Assembly: GCA_902623255.1 (NCBI GenBank)
Contig: CACNSY010000001.1
Coordinates: 81,463 to 145,462, forward strand
Reading direction: 5' to 3'
Length of the DNA: 64,000 bases
Source: an uncultured Alphaproteobacteria bacterium
Lineage (GTDB): Bacteria > Pseudomonadota > Alphaproteobacteria > HIMB59 > GCA-002718135
In this document: piece by piece, positions 46,341 through 54,475 of the stretch
How positions within the stretch are numbered: the stretch's first letter is position 1
How the letters are laid out: every line of letters begins with the position of its first letter
The notes under the pieces: model-generated
Told to the model about the DNA's origin: nothing
Seen by the model: the letters and a program-made list of their open reading frames with translations, nothing else
Database searches by the model: none
Made by a program: the position numbers and the translations under genes

Positions 46341-46860
46341 AATTTTTATATTCCAATTTAAAACTTATATTATCTAATTCCTTATTTATTAAATTAGTTA
46401 TATCTAAAGAAGTTGATGCGATCAAATAACTATTAGAATCTAGTATTAAATCTATATTATTTTTAATAGCATATTTTTCAAGCAATATTAAAATTTCTTT
46501 GAATATAAATTCTTTCATAATATTAATTTCATTTTGATAATGCAAATTAAATTTTTCAACTTGTATTGTAAATTCAGATAATTGATTATTGTAATCAAAA
46601 ATTTTTAAATTAATTTCATTTTCACTAAGTATTAATTTACTTTCTTCAATTTCTTCTAATAAAGATTTTATTTCATTTTCTCTTATTTTGAATTTATTCA
46701 AAAATTTCTTTTGATTTAATTCCATATCTTTTAGCATTTCATTATAAATGACATTATTATCAATTAAATTTTCTATATTTATTACTGCAATTTTTTGAGA
46801 AAAAACATTTGAAGTATAAAAGCAAATATAAAAAAAAAGTGAAATAATAGTTAATTTCAA
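46327..46860 (-). CDS. OmpH/Skp-family periplasmic chaperone
   Basis: Periplasmic holdase of outer-membrane proteins (177 aa). It begins with a TTG in a TTGA overlap with the bamA stop, then a signal peptide (about 1-21, LTIISLFFYICFYTSNVFSQ), the mature IAVINIENLI strand, a long charged coiled-coil tentacle (about 45-130), and a C-terminal strand region (NNIDLILDSNSYLIAS). Low sequence conservation is usual in this family. The position between bamA and lpxD is diagnostic. Confidence 0.9.
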   Translation of the reverse strand: MKLTIISLFFYICFYTSNVFSQKIAVINIENLIDNNVIYNEMLKDMELNQKKFLNKFKIRENEIKSLLEEIEESKLILSENEINLKIFDYNNQLSEFTIQVEKFNLHYQNEINIMKEFIFKEILILLEKYAIKNNIDLILDSNSYLIASTSLDITNLINKELDNISFKLEYKNFENN

Positions 46861-49127
46861 TCTAAATTACCTATTGAAAATAAAAACATCCTCTTTATGT
46901 CGTATTCTTCATCCATGATAGGGAATCCCCATGAAAAACCTATTGGCCCAATTGGAGAATAATATTTTATACCAAAACCAACTGATGACCTAATATTGTT
47001 ATCACTTTGTGTTGGTTTAGTTTTATTATCCCAGACTAAACCGTAATCATTAAAAAGATTTAAATAGAATGGAAAATCTGATTGTCTACTTAATTCACGT
47101 GAATAATCTAATTTTAATACTGCTATATTATTACCACCTACATATGAAGTTCTAGAATTTCGAGGTCCTACACCATATGAATCAAAACCTCTAAGCGACC
47201 TTCCACCAAGTGCAAATTTATCGTCTGTTAAAATATCATTATTATTTAGAGAAAATATATTTCCAAATTTACCTTGTATCGCGTAAATACTATTTTTAGT
47301 ATTATAAAATTTTTTTACATTAACAATATTTCTTACAAAACCATTATTTGAGCTTGTTGGGGTTTCAATAACGTTATTATAATTAAGGTAATTGCCATTT
47401 TTTGGTATAAAACCTCTATTTAAAGTTGAATATCTTAAATTATTTTTAAGCAAAAAACTCATATTCCCACCAGATGAATTCAAAATATTATTGGAAGCTG
47501 TTGTAGTATTAGTGATTTTGTAATCTTTAAGTAAATATTCAAGATCTACATTATGAAATATTTTTTCATTTAATTTATATCCAATACCAACACCTGAACT
47601 AAATGAATCTAGTTTATAAGAACTAGCTGTTGAAAAATCTTCTTGTTTATAGTTTAAACTGTAACTTATGTTTGCATCATTTTCATATGACAATCTGTCA
47701 GTTGTAATTAATTTAAATTGGTTTTTATCTTCAGAGGTATTTACAAGAACATCTAAAGACCTTCCTGTTCCATAAAAATTCCTTTCCCTCAATCCAGTTA
47801 CAATAGCAAAACCATCTAGAGTGCCAACTGATACACCTGCATTAAATGTTCCAGTCTGTTTTTCTTTAACATCTATAATTAGATTTATAGTATTTTCATC
47901 GAGTTGCTCTTGTTTAATATTTACTGTTTCAAATAAATTTAATGATATGAGCTTATCTCTGATACTTTCTATTTGATTCTCATAAATTGCATCTCCTTCT
48001 ACAATCTCCAATTCTCTTCTAATTACGTTATCAAATGTTCTAGAATTGCCAACAATATTAATTTGTTTTGTATATTTTGGAAGAATAGGAAGGATTTGGA
48101 ATAAAATATCAACTTGCTTATTTTCTTTTTTTTCAAAAGCATTAATTTCAAAAAATTCTAATCCATTTTCAAAAATTATTGTTGTAATTATTTTTTCTAG
48201 ATTTTTTATCTTTTCGGGAGAAAATATTGTCTCTTGATTTTGAAAATCATTAATCTTTTCATCTATTAGATTTATGGTGTCTTTATCTAAAATATTAGCA
48301 CTATCATCTATTTTGATTTTTGATAATGAATATAATGGTCCTTCAATAATATTAAAGTATATGTTTACTTTGTTTGATTTTAAATATTCAATTTTAGTTG
48401 AAACATCTACATCATCAAAACCAATATTTTTATAATAATTACTAATTATAAATTTATCTCTATCGACTAACGAACGTTTAAAATTATTATTAGCAAATAT
48501 ATTCCTAAAGCTTTTTGTTTTTGATTTTATAATTAATCTTAATTCCTGGTCTATAATTTGATTATTACTTTTAAAAAATATTCTATTAATTTTAGTAATC
48601 TTTCCTTCATTTATATTAAAATATAAATTAGATGTATTTGTTGCTTTATCTTTCTGCTCTCTATAATTTATCTGTATATTGTTATAGCCAAAGCTCTCAT
48701 ATGTTTTTTTTAATTCACTTATAAATAAATTAATAGATTGTGTATTAGCTTTTGTAAAATTTATCTGTGATGCTATTAAACGCAACTCATCATTGTCTAA
48801 CCTCTCATTATTTTCAAAATAAATTCTATCAATATTTGGATGTTCTTTAACAATAATTAAATACTTATTTTCAATTAATTTTACTTGCACATCTGAAAAA
48901 AGATCGGAATTATTTAATAATTTAATTATTTCATTTGTGTATTCTTTATTTGGCTGATCTGGAATTTCTTTAAGTATAGAAATTATTGCATCTGTATCAG
49001 TAAATTCATTACCCTCGATTTCAAATATTATTTCATTAGAGTATAGAGATTTTGATAAAAATATTATTATAAAAGAAATAATTAAGTTATATTTTAATAT
49101 TTGATAATTTATTTTCAATTTCCTCAT
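46857..49127 (-). CDS. bamA: Outer-membrane assembly factor BamA
   Basis: Omp85 protein that folds beta-barrels into the outer membrane (756 aa). Signal peptide about 8-30; five POTRA domains about 30-400; 16-strand barrel from about 410 with the FNAGVSVGTLDGFAI entry and the VGFGIKYYSPIGPIGFSWGFP stretch (normally with RG-F motif GGRSLRGFDSYGVGPRN, present). The last strand reads KRMFLFSIGNLD, matching the usual F-x-F-x-IG pattern but ending in Asp instead of Phe or Trp. It overlaps dxr by 41 bases; rseP, which normally lies between them, is absent. Confidence 0.97.
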   Translation of the reverse strand: MRKLKINYQILKYNLIISFIIIFLSKSLYSNEIIFEIEGNEFTDTDAIISILKEIPDQPNKEYTNEIIKLLNNSDLFSDVQVKLIENKYLIIVKEHPNIDRIYFENNERLDNDELRLIASQINFTKANTQSINLFISELKKTYESFGYNNIQINYREQKDKATNTSNLYFNINEGKITKINRIFFKSNNQIIDQELRLIIKSKTKSFRNIFANNNFKRSLVDRDKFIISNYYKNIGFDDVDVSTKIEYLKSNKVNIYFNIIEGPLYSLSKIKIDDSANILDKDTINLIDEKINDFQNQETIFSPEKIKNLEKIITTIIFENGLEFFEINAFEKKENKQVDILFQILPILPKYTKQINIVGNSRTFDNVIRRELEIVEGDAIYENQIESIRDKLISLNLFETVNIKQEQLDENTINLIIDVKEKQTGTFNAGVSVGTLDGFAIVTGLRERNFYGTGRSLDVLVNTSEDKNQFKLITTDRLSYENDANISYSLNYKQEDFSTASSYKLDSFSSGVGIGYKLNEKIFHNVDLEYLLKDYKITNTTTASNNILNSSGGNMSFLLKNNLRYSTLNRGFIPKNGNYLNYNNVIETPTSSNNGFVRNIVNVKKFYNTKNSIYAIQGKFGNIFSLNNNDILTDDKFALGGRSLRGFDSYGVGPRNSRTSYVGGNNIAVLKLDYSRELSRQSDFPFYLNLFNDYGLVWDNKTKPTQSDNNIRSSVGFGIKYYSPIGPIGFSWGFPIMDEEYDIKRMFLFSIGNLD

Positions 49128-50223
49128 GATAATAAATAATATCTTTAATAGTGTTTACAGAAGAATACAAATTTAAAGATGTTACTTTTTTAATTATTCT
49201 GTAAATATCTGTATATCTAATCGAGCCTTTTTTGTATAAATTAACTGCAAACTCATTTCCGATGTTAAATTTTATTAAATTTTGAGGTTTTTGTTTGTCA
49301 ATACTATTAAAAAAATTATAAATAGGAAAAATATCTTTTTTTACGTTTTCAAAATTAAAACTTTGATAATCTTTTATATAATATTGATCGTGATTATAAG
49401 TATTTTTAATTTTTAATTGGAATAAGAAATTTAAAATAGGAATACTCATGTCATTTTTAAATAAATTAAAATGTGAAACAAAATTATCAAATTCTAAAAT
49501 TGAATGAACTATAGCTTCAGGATGAATAAGTATTTTCATTTTATTGAAAGGAATATTAAATAAATAATGTGCTTCTACTAGCTCTAAACATTTATTAACC
49601 AAGGTAGCAGAGTCTATACTATTTTTGTAACCCATTTTCCATTTTGGATGTTTAATTGCGCGATTAAATTTTACATCTTTTAATGAATTGAATTTTTTTT
49701 TATAAAATGGCCCTCCAGAGGCTGTTAAAATAACTGTATTAACATTTGTCTTAATATTTATCTTATTGAAAAGCTCAAAAAGTGAAAAATGCTCAGAATC
49801 AATAGGGAAGATATTTGTTTCTTTAAAATAATTATTTTTTTTGAATATGTGGCCAGCAGAAACAATTGCTTCTTTTGAAACTATTCCCAAATTATCAGTA
49901 TTTTTAATAATACTTTCTAAAAAATACAATGATTTATAGCCAGATATCGCCAATAAACTAAAATTAGATTTACTTGATTTTAAGTAACTCAAAAGCTCAT
50001 TTAAATTAAGAAGTTTAGTTCTTCCAATTTTAAATTTGGGTAATTTTTCTTGATCATATAAAAAAGCATATTTTGGTTGATATTTAAGAATCTGCTGCGT
50101 TAACAGTTTTAAATTTGATTTAGCACATAGTAAATTAATTTTTAATTTTGGAAAATTATTATCAACTAAATTTAATGTTTTTCTGCCTATAATACCAGTG
50201 CTACCATATATATTTATATTCAT
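49087..50223 (-). CDS. dxr: 1-deoxy-D-xylulose 5-phosphate reductoisomerase
   Basis: NADPH-dependent MEP-pathway enzyme (378 aa). N-terminal NADPH loop IYGSTGIIGRKTLNLV, then KEAIVSAGH (Lys/Glu site), FPIDSEHFSLFEL (metal Asp/Glu), TASGGPFYKK, HPKWKMGYKNSIDSATLVNKCLELVEAHYLF and IHPEAIVHSILEF. Together with ispDF at 20340 it marks the non-mevalonate route. It overlaps cdsA by an ATGA and bamA by 41 bases, with rseP missing between the latter two. Confidence 0.97.
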   Translation of the reverse strand: MNINIYGSTGIIGRKTLNLVDNNFPKLKINLLCAKSNLKLLTQQILKYQPKYAFLYDQEKLPKFKIGRTKLLNLNELLSYLKSSKSNFSLLAISGYKSLYFLESIIKNTDNLGIVSKEAIVSAGHIFKKNNYFKETNIFPIDSEHFSLFELFNKINIKTNVNTVILTASGGPFYKKKFNSLKDVKFNRAIKHPKWKMGYKNSIDSATLVNKCLELVEAHYLFNIPFNKMKILIHPEAIVHSILEFDNFVSHFNLFKNDMSIPILNFLFQLKIKNTYNHDQYYIKDYQSFNFENVKKDIFPIYNFFNSIDKQKPQNLIKFNIGNEFAVNLYKKGSIRYTDIYRIIKKVTSLNLYSSVNTIKDIIYYHEEIENKLSNIKI

Positions 50224-50843
50224 AATAAATTATTAATTGATAAAGCATAAATAATAATTGAAAATAAAAAACTATCAAACCTATCAAAAACTCCTCCATG
50301 ACCTGGAATAAACTCACTTGAATTCTTTAGGTTGTTTATTCTTTTAAAATATGACTCAATTAAATCACCAAATAAAGAGCTAAATATAATCAATAAAATA
50401 AATAAAATTTTTTCTAGATTATAGTTAATGTTAAATAAAAATAAATATAATAAACTACTAAATAAAGAGGCTAAAATACCTCCAATTAATCCTTCGTATG
50501 TTTTATTTGGACTGATTTTTATTAATTTATTTTTTCCAAATTTTTTTCCAATAATATATGAAAAAATATCAAAAGTTATAACAATTATGATAAATAAATT
50601 AAAATTTAAAAAAGTTTCTGAATTAAATTCAATTGTTATAAAAAATAAAAAAGATATTAAAATATAAATTATGGGAAATAACTTATATGTTTTAAAATAA
50701 AAATAGATCTCAATTAAAATTACAAAGTATATAAGAAAAATTAAATAATAAACTAATTTAAAATTAATTATGGCAGAAATAAAATAAAGTGAAATAAAAA
50801 TAAATGAGAAAACAAGTCTTAAAAAAAAATTATTATAAACCAT
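50220..50843 (-). CDS. cdsA: Phosphatidate cytidylyltransferase
   Basis: Membrane enzyme that makes CDP-diacylglycerol from phosphatidic acid and CTP (207 aa from the ATG at 50843; short compared with about 270 in E. coli, but short forms occur in relatives). Many hydrophobic segments. The CdsA signature is present near the C-terminus: FGDLIESYFKRINNLKNSSEFIPGHGGVFDRFDSF, with the catalytic Asp pair and the PGHGG-x-x-DR core. A TTG four codons upstream is an alternative start. It overlaps uppS and dxr. Confidence 0.93.
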   Translation of the reverse strand: MVYNNFFLRLVFSFIFISLYFISAIINFKLVYYLIFLIYFVILIEIYFYFKTYKLFPIIYILISFLFFITIEFNSETFLNFNLFIIIVITFDIFSYIIGKKFGKNKLIKISPNKTYEGLIGGILASLFSSLLYLFLFNINYNLEKILFILLIIFSSLFGDLIESYFKRINNLKNSSEFIPGHGGVFDRFDSFLFSIIIYALSINNLL

Positions 50844-51516
50844 ATTTTCTATCAATTTTTAAATATTGGTTAATTATAGAATTAAATTCTTTTTCAGAAA
50901 AATCAGGCCAAAGAGTTTCTGTAAAAAAAAGCTCAGTATAAGTTAAATTATACATTATAAAATTACTTAATCGTTTATGACCTCCAGTTCTAATTAAAAT
51001 ATCTGGATCAGGAAATGAGCCTAAATAAAATAATTCATTTATCTCTTTTTCATTATCAAAATTAATGGCCTTGACGCTTTCAGAAGCAATCTTTAATAAA
51101 TTTTTTATCTCATCTTTAAATCCATAATTAAATGCAATATTTAAATTTAAATTTTTATTATTTATTGATAAATTCTCAATATTTTCGAAAATATTTATTA
51201 TTTTATTGGGTAGCTTATTTCTAGAACCAAAGATTTTAACTCTAACACCCTTTTCTGTAACCAAGTCATTAAAGGTTTTTGTAAAATTTTTATAAATAAT
51301 ATCATAAATTATATTAATAGATGATCGATTAAAATTCTCAGAAGATAACGCAAAAATTGTTAAATATGAAATTTGTTTAGATAATGCAATATTTACAATA
51401 TTCCTTATATTTTCAAAACCTTTTGTGTATCCAAATAAATTATTCTGATTTTTTAATTTTGCCCATCTTTTATTGCCATCAAGAATAAGTGCAATATGGT
51501 TTAAGTTATTTAACAA
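50833..51516 (-). CDS. uppS: Undecaprenyl-diphosphate synthase
   Basis: cis-Prenyltransferase making the C55 carrier for peptidoglycan (227 aa). The first motif IALILDGNKRWAK has the essential Asp; later motifs are TIFALSSENFNRS, LNIAFNYGFKDEI and the C-terminal DILIRTGGHKRLSNFIMYNLTYTELFFTETLWPDFSEKEF (Arg, Gly and Glu sites). The start is a TTG, and frr stops 2 bases before it. It is a standard member of the frr-uppS-cdsA-dxr cluster. Confidence 0.96.
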   Translation of the reverse strand: MLNNLNHIALILDGNKRWAKLKNQNNLFGYTKGFENIRNIVNIALSKQISYLTIFALSSENFNRSSINIIYDIIYKNFTKTFNDLVTEKGVRVKIFGSRNKLPNKIINIFENIENLSINNKNLNLNIAFNYGFKDEIKNLLKIASESVKAINFDNEKEINELFYLGSFPDPDILIRTGGHKRLSNFIMYNLTYTELFFTETLWPDFSEKEFNSIINQYLKIDRKYGL

Positions 51517-51518
51517 AC

Positions 51519-52061
51519 TTATACTTTCAAAATATCAGTTTTTTTTACTTCTAATATTTTGTCAATTTTTTCAATATTTAAATCTGTAATTTTTTGTATT
51601 TCATCTAATTTTCTTTTTAATTCATCTTCTGAAAGGTTAGATGTCTTTTTATTATTTTTTGCAATTTCAATAAAATCTCTTCTAATATTTCTAATAGAGA
51701 CTTTAGAATTTTCTGCAAATTCAGAAGCAATTTTGATTATTTCAATTCTTCTTTCTTCACTCAATTTGGGAATTGGTAATCTAATGATTTGACCATCAGT
51801 TTGAGGATTAATTCCAAGATTTGACTCAGTAATTGCATTTTCTATTGATTTGATTAATGAGGTATCCCAAACTTGAATCATAATAGTACTTGCATCTTGA
51901 ACTGAAACATTTCCAAGTTGATTAAGAGGGGTCTTTGAGCCATAAGCATCAACAACTATACTATCAAGCATAGAAGGATTAGCTCTTGATGTTCTTAAAG
52001 AATTTATTTCCTTTTCATAATGTAAAATGGCAGAATTCATTTTTTGTTCTATATCGATCAT
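51519..52061 (-). CDS. frr: Ribosome recycling factor
   Basis: Splits post-termination ribosomes with EF-G (180 aa). Landmarks: the N-terminal helix MNSAILHYEKEINSLRTSRANPSMLDSI, YGSKTPLNQLGNVSVQDA, IRLPIPKLSEERR, and the helical tail KVSIRNIRRDFIEIAKNN and EIQKITDLNIEKIDKIL. Lies 2 bases after pyrH, in the universal tsf-pyrH-frr order. Confidence 0.97.
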   Translation of the reverse strand: MIDIEQKMNSAILHYEKEINSLRTSRANPSMLDSIVVDAYGSKTPLNQLGNVSVQDASTIMIQVWDTSLIKSIENAITESNLGINPQTDGQIIRLPIPKLSEERRIEIIKIASEFAENSKVSIRNIRRDFIEIAKNNKKTSNLSEDELKRKLDEIQKITDLNIEKIDKILEVKKTDILKV

Positions 52062-52063
52062 AT

Positions 52064-52765
52064 TTAACTTATCTTACTATACGAACCTTTGTTATTCAAA
52101 ACATTAATTAGTGAATTTTTTTTAAAAATATTTGTTATAAAAATTGGTATTTTTGTATCTTTAGCTAAACTTATTGCAGTTAAATCCATAACTTGCAAAT
52201 TTTTATTTATAACCTCATTATATGTTATTTCTTTAATTAACTTAGCACCTTTATTTTTTACAGGATCTTTATTAAAAATTCCATCAACTTTAGTTGCTTT
52301 TATAATTAGTTTACAATCCAATTCAGAAGCTCTTAATGTTGCAGCTGTATCTGTAGAGAAAAATGGATTTCCAGTTCCTGCTGCAAATATTACGATTCTA
52401 TTTTTCTCTAAATGCCTAATTGCTCTCCTTCTAATATAAGGTTCAGCAACTTGCGACATAGTGATTGCAGATTGTACTCTTGTTGGAACATTAATTTTTT
52501 CCAAACTACTTTGCAAAGATAATGCGTTCATAATAGTAGCTAACATTCCCATATAATCTGATGTCGATCTATCTATCCCATCAGATGCACCTTTTATTCC
52601 TCTAAAAATATTACCTCCACCAATAATTAAACAAATTTGATATTTTTTTTTATAAACATTTTTAATTTCATTAGATATTTTATTGATTGTAGATACATCA
52701 ATACCATAATTAGAAGGACCCATCAGTGACTCGCCTGAGATCTTCAATAATATTCTTTTTTTCAT
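52064..52765 (-). CDS. pyrH: UMP kinase
   Basis: Bacterial hexameric UMP kinase (233 aa), amino-acid-kinase fold. Motifs: [81 protein letters not shown] and [12 protein letters not shown]. It follows tsf with 1 base between them and complements pyrB and pyrG in pyrimidine metabolism. Confidence 0.98.
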   Translation of the reverse strand: MKKRILLKISGESLMGPSNYGIDVSTINKISNEIKNVYKKKYQICLIIGGGNIFRGIKGASDGIDRSTSDYMGMLATIMNALSLQSSLEKINVPTRVQSAITMSQVAEPYIRRRAIRHLEKNRIVIFAAGTGNPFFSTDTAATLRASELDCKLIIKATKVDGIFNKDPVKNKGAKLIKEITYNEVINKNLQVMDLTAISLAKDTKIPIFITNIFKKNSLINVLNNKGSYSKIS

Positions 52766-52766
52766 T

Positions 52767-53618
52767 TTATAAATTAATTAAATCAAATGAGATTAATTTA
52801 AAATTAAATTTTGAATATTCATTAATAACTTCTTTAATAGTTTTATCTTGATCTAAAATATATGATTGGTTAAGCAAAGTCACTTCACTAAAAAATTTTT
52901 TCATTTTACCTTCTAATATTTTATCTACTATATTAGATGGTTTCCCAGAATTTAAAATTAGTTCCCTTTGGATTTTTTCTTCATTATTAATTAATGAATT
53001 ATCTAAATCTTCGATATCTATGGACTCAGGTTTCATTGCAGCAATATGCATGCATAAATTTTTAGTTAAATTTTCAATTTCAATATTATGGTCAGTACTA
53101 GAATATTGTAGAAGAGAAATTATTTTTCCAATATTTTTTCTATAGTGATTATGAATATAGAAAGAAAATTTTGAATTGTTATTTTCCTTTATTAGTAAGT
53201 CATTTAAAATTAAGTTTTCTCCTATTTTAGCTATCATAGAATTAAAATAATCTTGGACAGTACCATTCTCATGTTTTAAATTAAGAAATTGTTCCTTATC
53301 TAGATTGCTGTTTTTTTCTATAATTATTTTACCTAAGCTATCAAGAAAATCTAAAAAAGTATCGCTTTTAGCAGCGAAATCGGTTTCACTATTAACCTTA
53401 ATTAGAGCAACAATTTTTTCATTTGAATAAACACCTACTGCCCCTTCAACTGCAGCTCTATCACTTTTTTTAGATGCTTTAGCTAAGCCTTTTTTTCTAA
53501 GCGCTTCAACAGATTTTTCAATGTCATTATTATTTTCATCTAAAGATTTCTTACAATCTAAAAAACCAGCACCTGTTTTCTCTCTTAATTCTTTAATAAG
53601 TTCAGTAACGTTTGGCAT
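52767..53618 (-). CDS. tsf: Elongation factor Ts
   Basis: Nucleotide-exchange factor for EF-Tu (283 aa). The N-terminal UBA-like domain has [22 protein letters not shown] and [22 protein letters not shown]; the core has [22 protein letters not shown] (the TDFVAK motif contacting EF-Tu) and the IAAMKPESI segment. Its start codon overlaps the rpsB stop by 1 base. The rpsB-tsf pair is nearly universal. Confidence 0.97.
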   Translation of the reverse strand: MPNVTELIKELREKTGAGFLDCKKSLDENNNDIEKSVEALRKKGLAKASKKSDRAAVEGAVGVYSNEKIVALIKVNSETDFAAKSDTFLDFLDSLGKIIIEKNSNLDKEQFLNLKHENGTVQDYFNSMIAKIGENLILNDLLIKENNNSKFSFYIHNHYRKNIGKIISLLQYSSTDHNIEIENLTKNLCMHIAAMKPESIDIEDLDNSLINNEEKIQRELILNSGKPSNIVDKILEGKMKKFFSEVTLLNQSYILDQDKTIKEVINEYSKFNFKLISFDLINL

Positions 53619-54373
53619 TATTTATCGTCCTTCTCTATAATATCTTTTGAATTTTCAATATCTTTATTAATTATATTTTCTTGATAATTTGTTGCATCTT
53701 GAATAGTTTCTGAAAAATAATTTTTATATAAATTTATAGAACGAAGGGCGTCATCGTTTCCAGGAATAATATAGTCAATATTTTCAGGATCAGCGTTAGA
53801 GTCAACTATTGCAACCACAGGAATATTAAGTTTTGTAGCCTCTCTGACTGCTATTTTATCTTTAATTACATCAAAGACTACTAATAGATCTGGTTTTCCA
53901 TTAAGCGATCTAATACCCCCAATATTTAAATCAAGTTTTTGCTTTTCTCTTGAAATATCTAATAATTCTTTTTTTGATAAACTTTTAGATAAATCATTAT
54001 CTTTTAAAAAAGTTTCAATCTCTTCTAGTCTTTTAATAGAATTTGAGATTGTTTTCCAGTTAGTAAGTGTGCCACCTAGCCATCTTTTGTTAACATAAAA
54101 ATTATTATTTAACAAAGCTAAATCTCTTACAACTTCGCTGCACTGTTTTTTTGTACCTACAAAAAGTATTTTTCCAGATTTAGAAACTGTTTCATGAATT
54201 TTTGTAAGTGCTGTATTTAATAACTCAAGTGTAATTCTTAAATCAAATATATGTATGTTATTTCTAACACCGTATATATATTCTTTCATTTTTGGATTCC
54301 ATCTTCTTACATTGTGTCCAAAGTGAACACCTGATTCTAGAAGATCTTCTAATTTTACCTCAGGTAAATTCAT
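53618..54373 (-). CDS. rpsB: 30S ribosomal protein S2
   Basis: Ribosomal protein bS2/uS2 (251 aa from the ATG at 54373). A GGAG Shine-Dalgarno lies 9 bases upstream, which decides this start over an in-frame one at 54397. Landmarks: LEDLLESGVHFGHNVRRWNPKMKEYIYG, FVGTKKQCSEVV, NKRWLGGTLTNWKTI, PDLLVVFDVIKDKIAVREA and VAIVDSNADPENIDYIIPGNDDA. The leader contains a hairpin (54395-54425) and a candidate promoter. First gene of the minus-strand rpsB-tsf-pyrH-frr-uppS-cdsA-dxr-bamA run. Confidence 0.97.
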   Translation of the reverse strand: MNLPEVKLEDLLESGVHFGHNVRRWNPKMKEYIYGVRNNIHIFDLRITLELLNTALTKIHETVSKSGKILFVGTKKQCSEVVRDLALLNNNFYVNKRWLGGTLTNWKTISNSIKRLEEIETFLKDNDLSKSLSKKELLDISREKQKLDLNIGGIRSLNGKPDLLVVFDVIKDKIAVREATKLNIPVVAIVDSNADPENIDYIIPGNDDALRSINLYKNYFSETIQDATNYQENIINKDIENSKDIIEKDDK

Positions 54374-54394
54374 AATAACTCCCGGTTTAACCTC

Positions 54395-54425
54395 CACAGA
54401 AACAAAAACACCGGTTTTTTCTGTG
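54395..54425 (-). promoter_or_regulatory. Hairpin in the rpsB leader
   Basis: CACAG at 54395-54399 pairs with CTGTG at 54421-54425; inside, AAAAAC pairs with GTTTTT around an ACCG/CGGT loop, with one 3-base bulge. It lies 22 bases upstream of the rpsB ATG, next to the GGAG. On the minus strand no U-run follows, so it does not look like an intrinsic terminator of dnaE. S2 is autoregulated in some bacteria, so a control element is a reasonable guess, not shown. Confidence 0.45.
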
Positions 54426-54447
54426 TGCTAGATTTAATTTGATTGAT

Positions 54448-54475
54448 CTAATATTGTAATTAGTTATTTTTTCAA
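54448..54475 (-). promoter_or_regulatory. Candidate promoter for the rpsB operon
   Basis: On the minus strand TTGAAA (54475-54470) and TATTAG (54453-54448) are separated by 16 bases; five of six and four of six bases match the sigma70 consensus. The predicted start near 54441 leaves a leader of about 68 bases, one of the longest in the window, that carries the hairpin at 54395-54425. It overlaps the last codons of dnaE. Confidence 0.4.
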
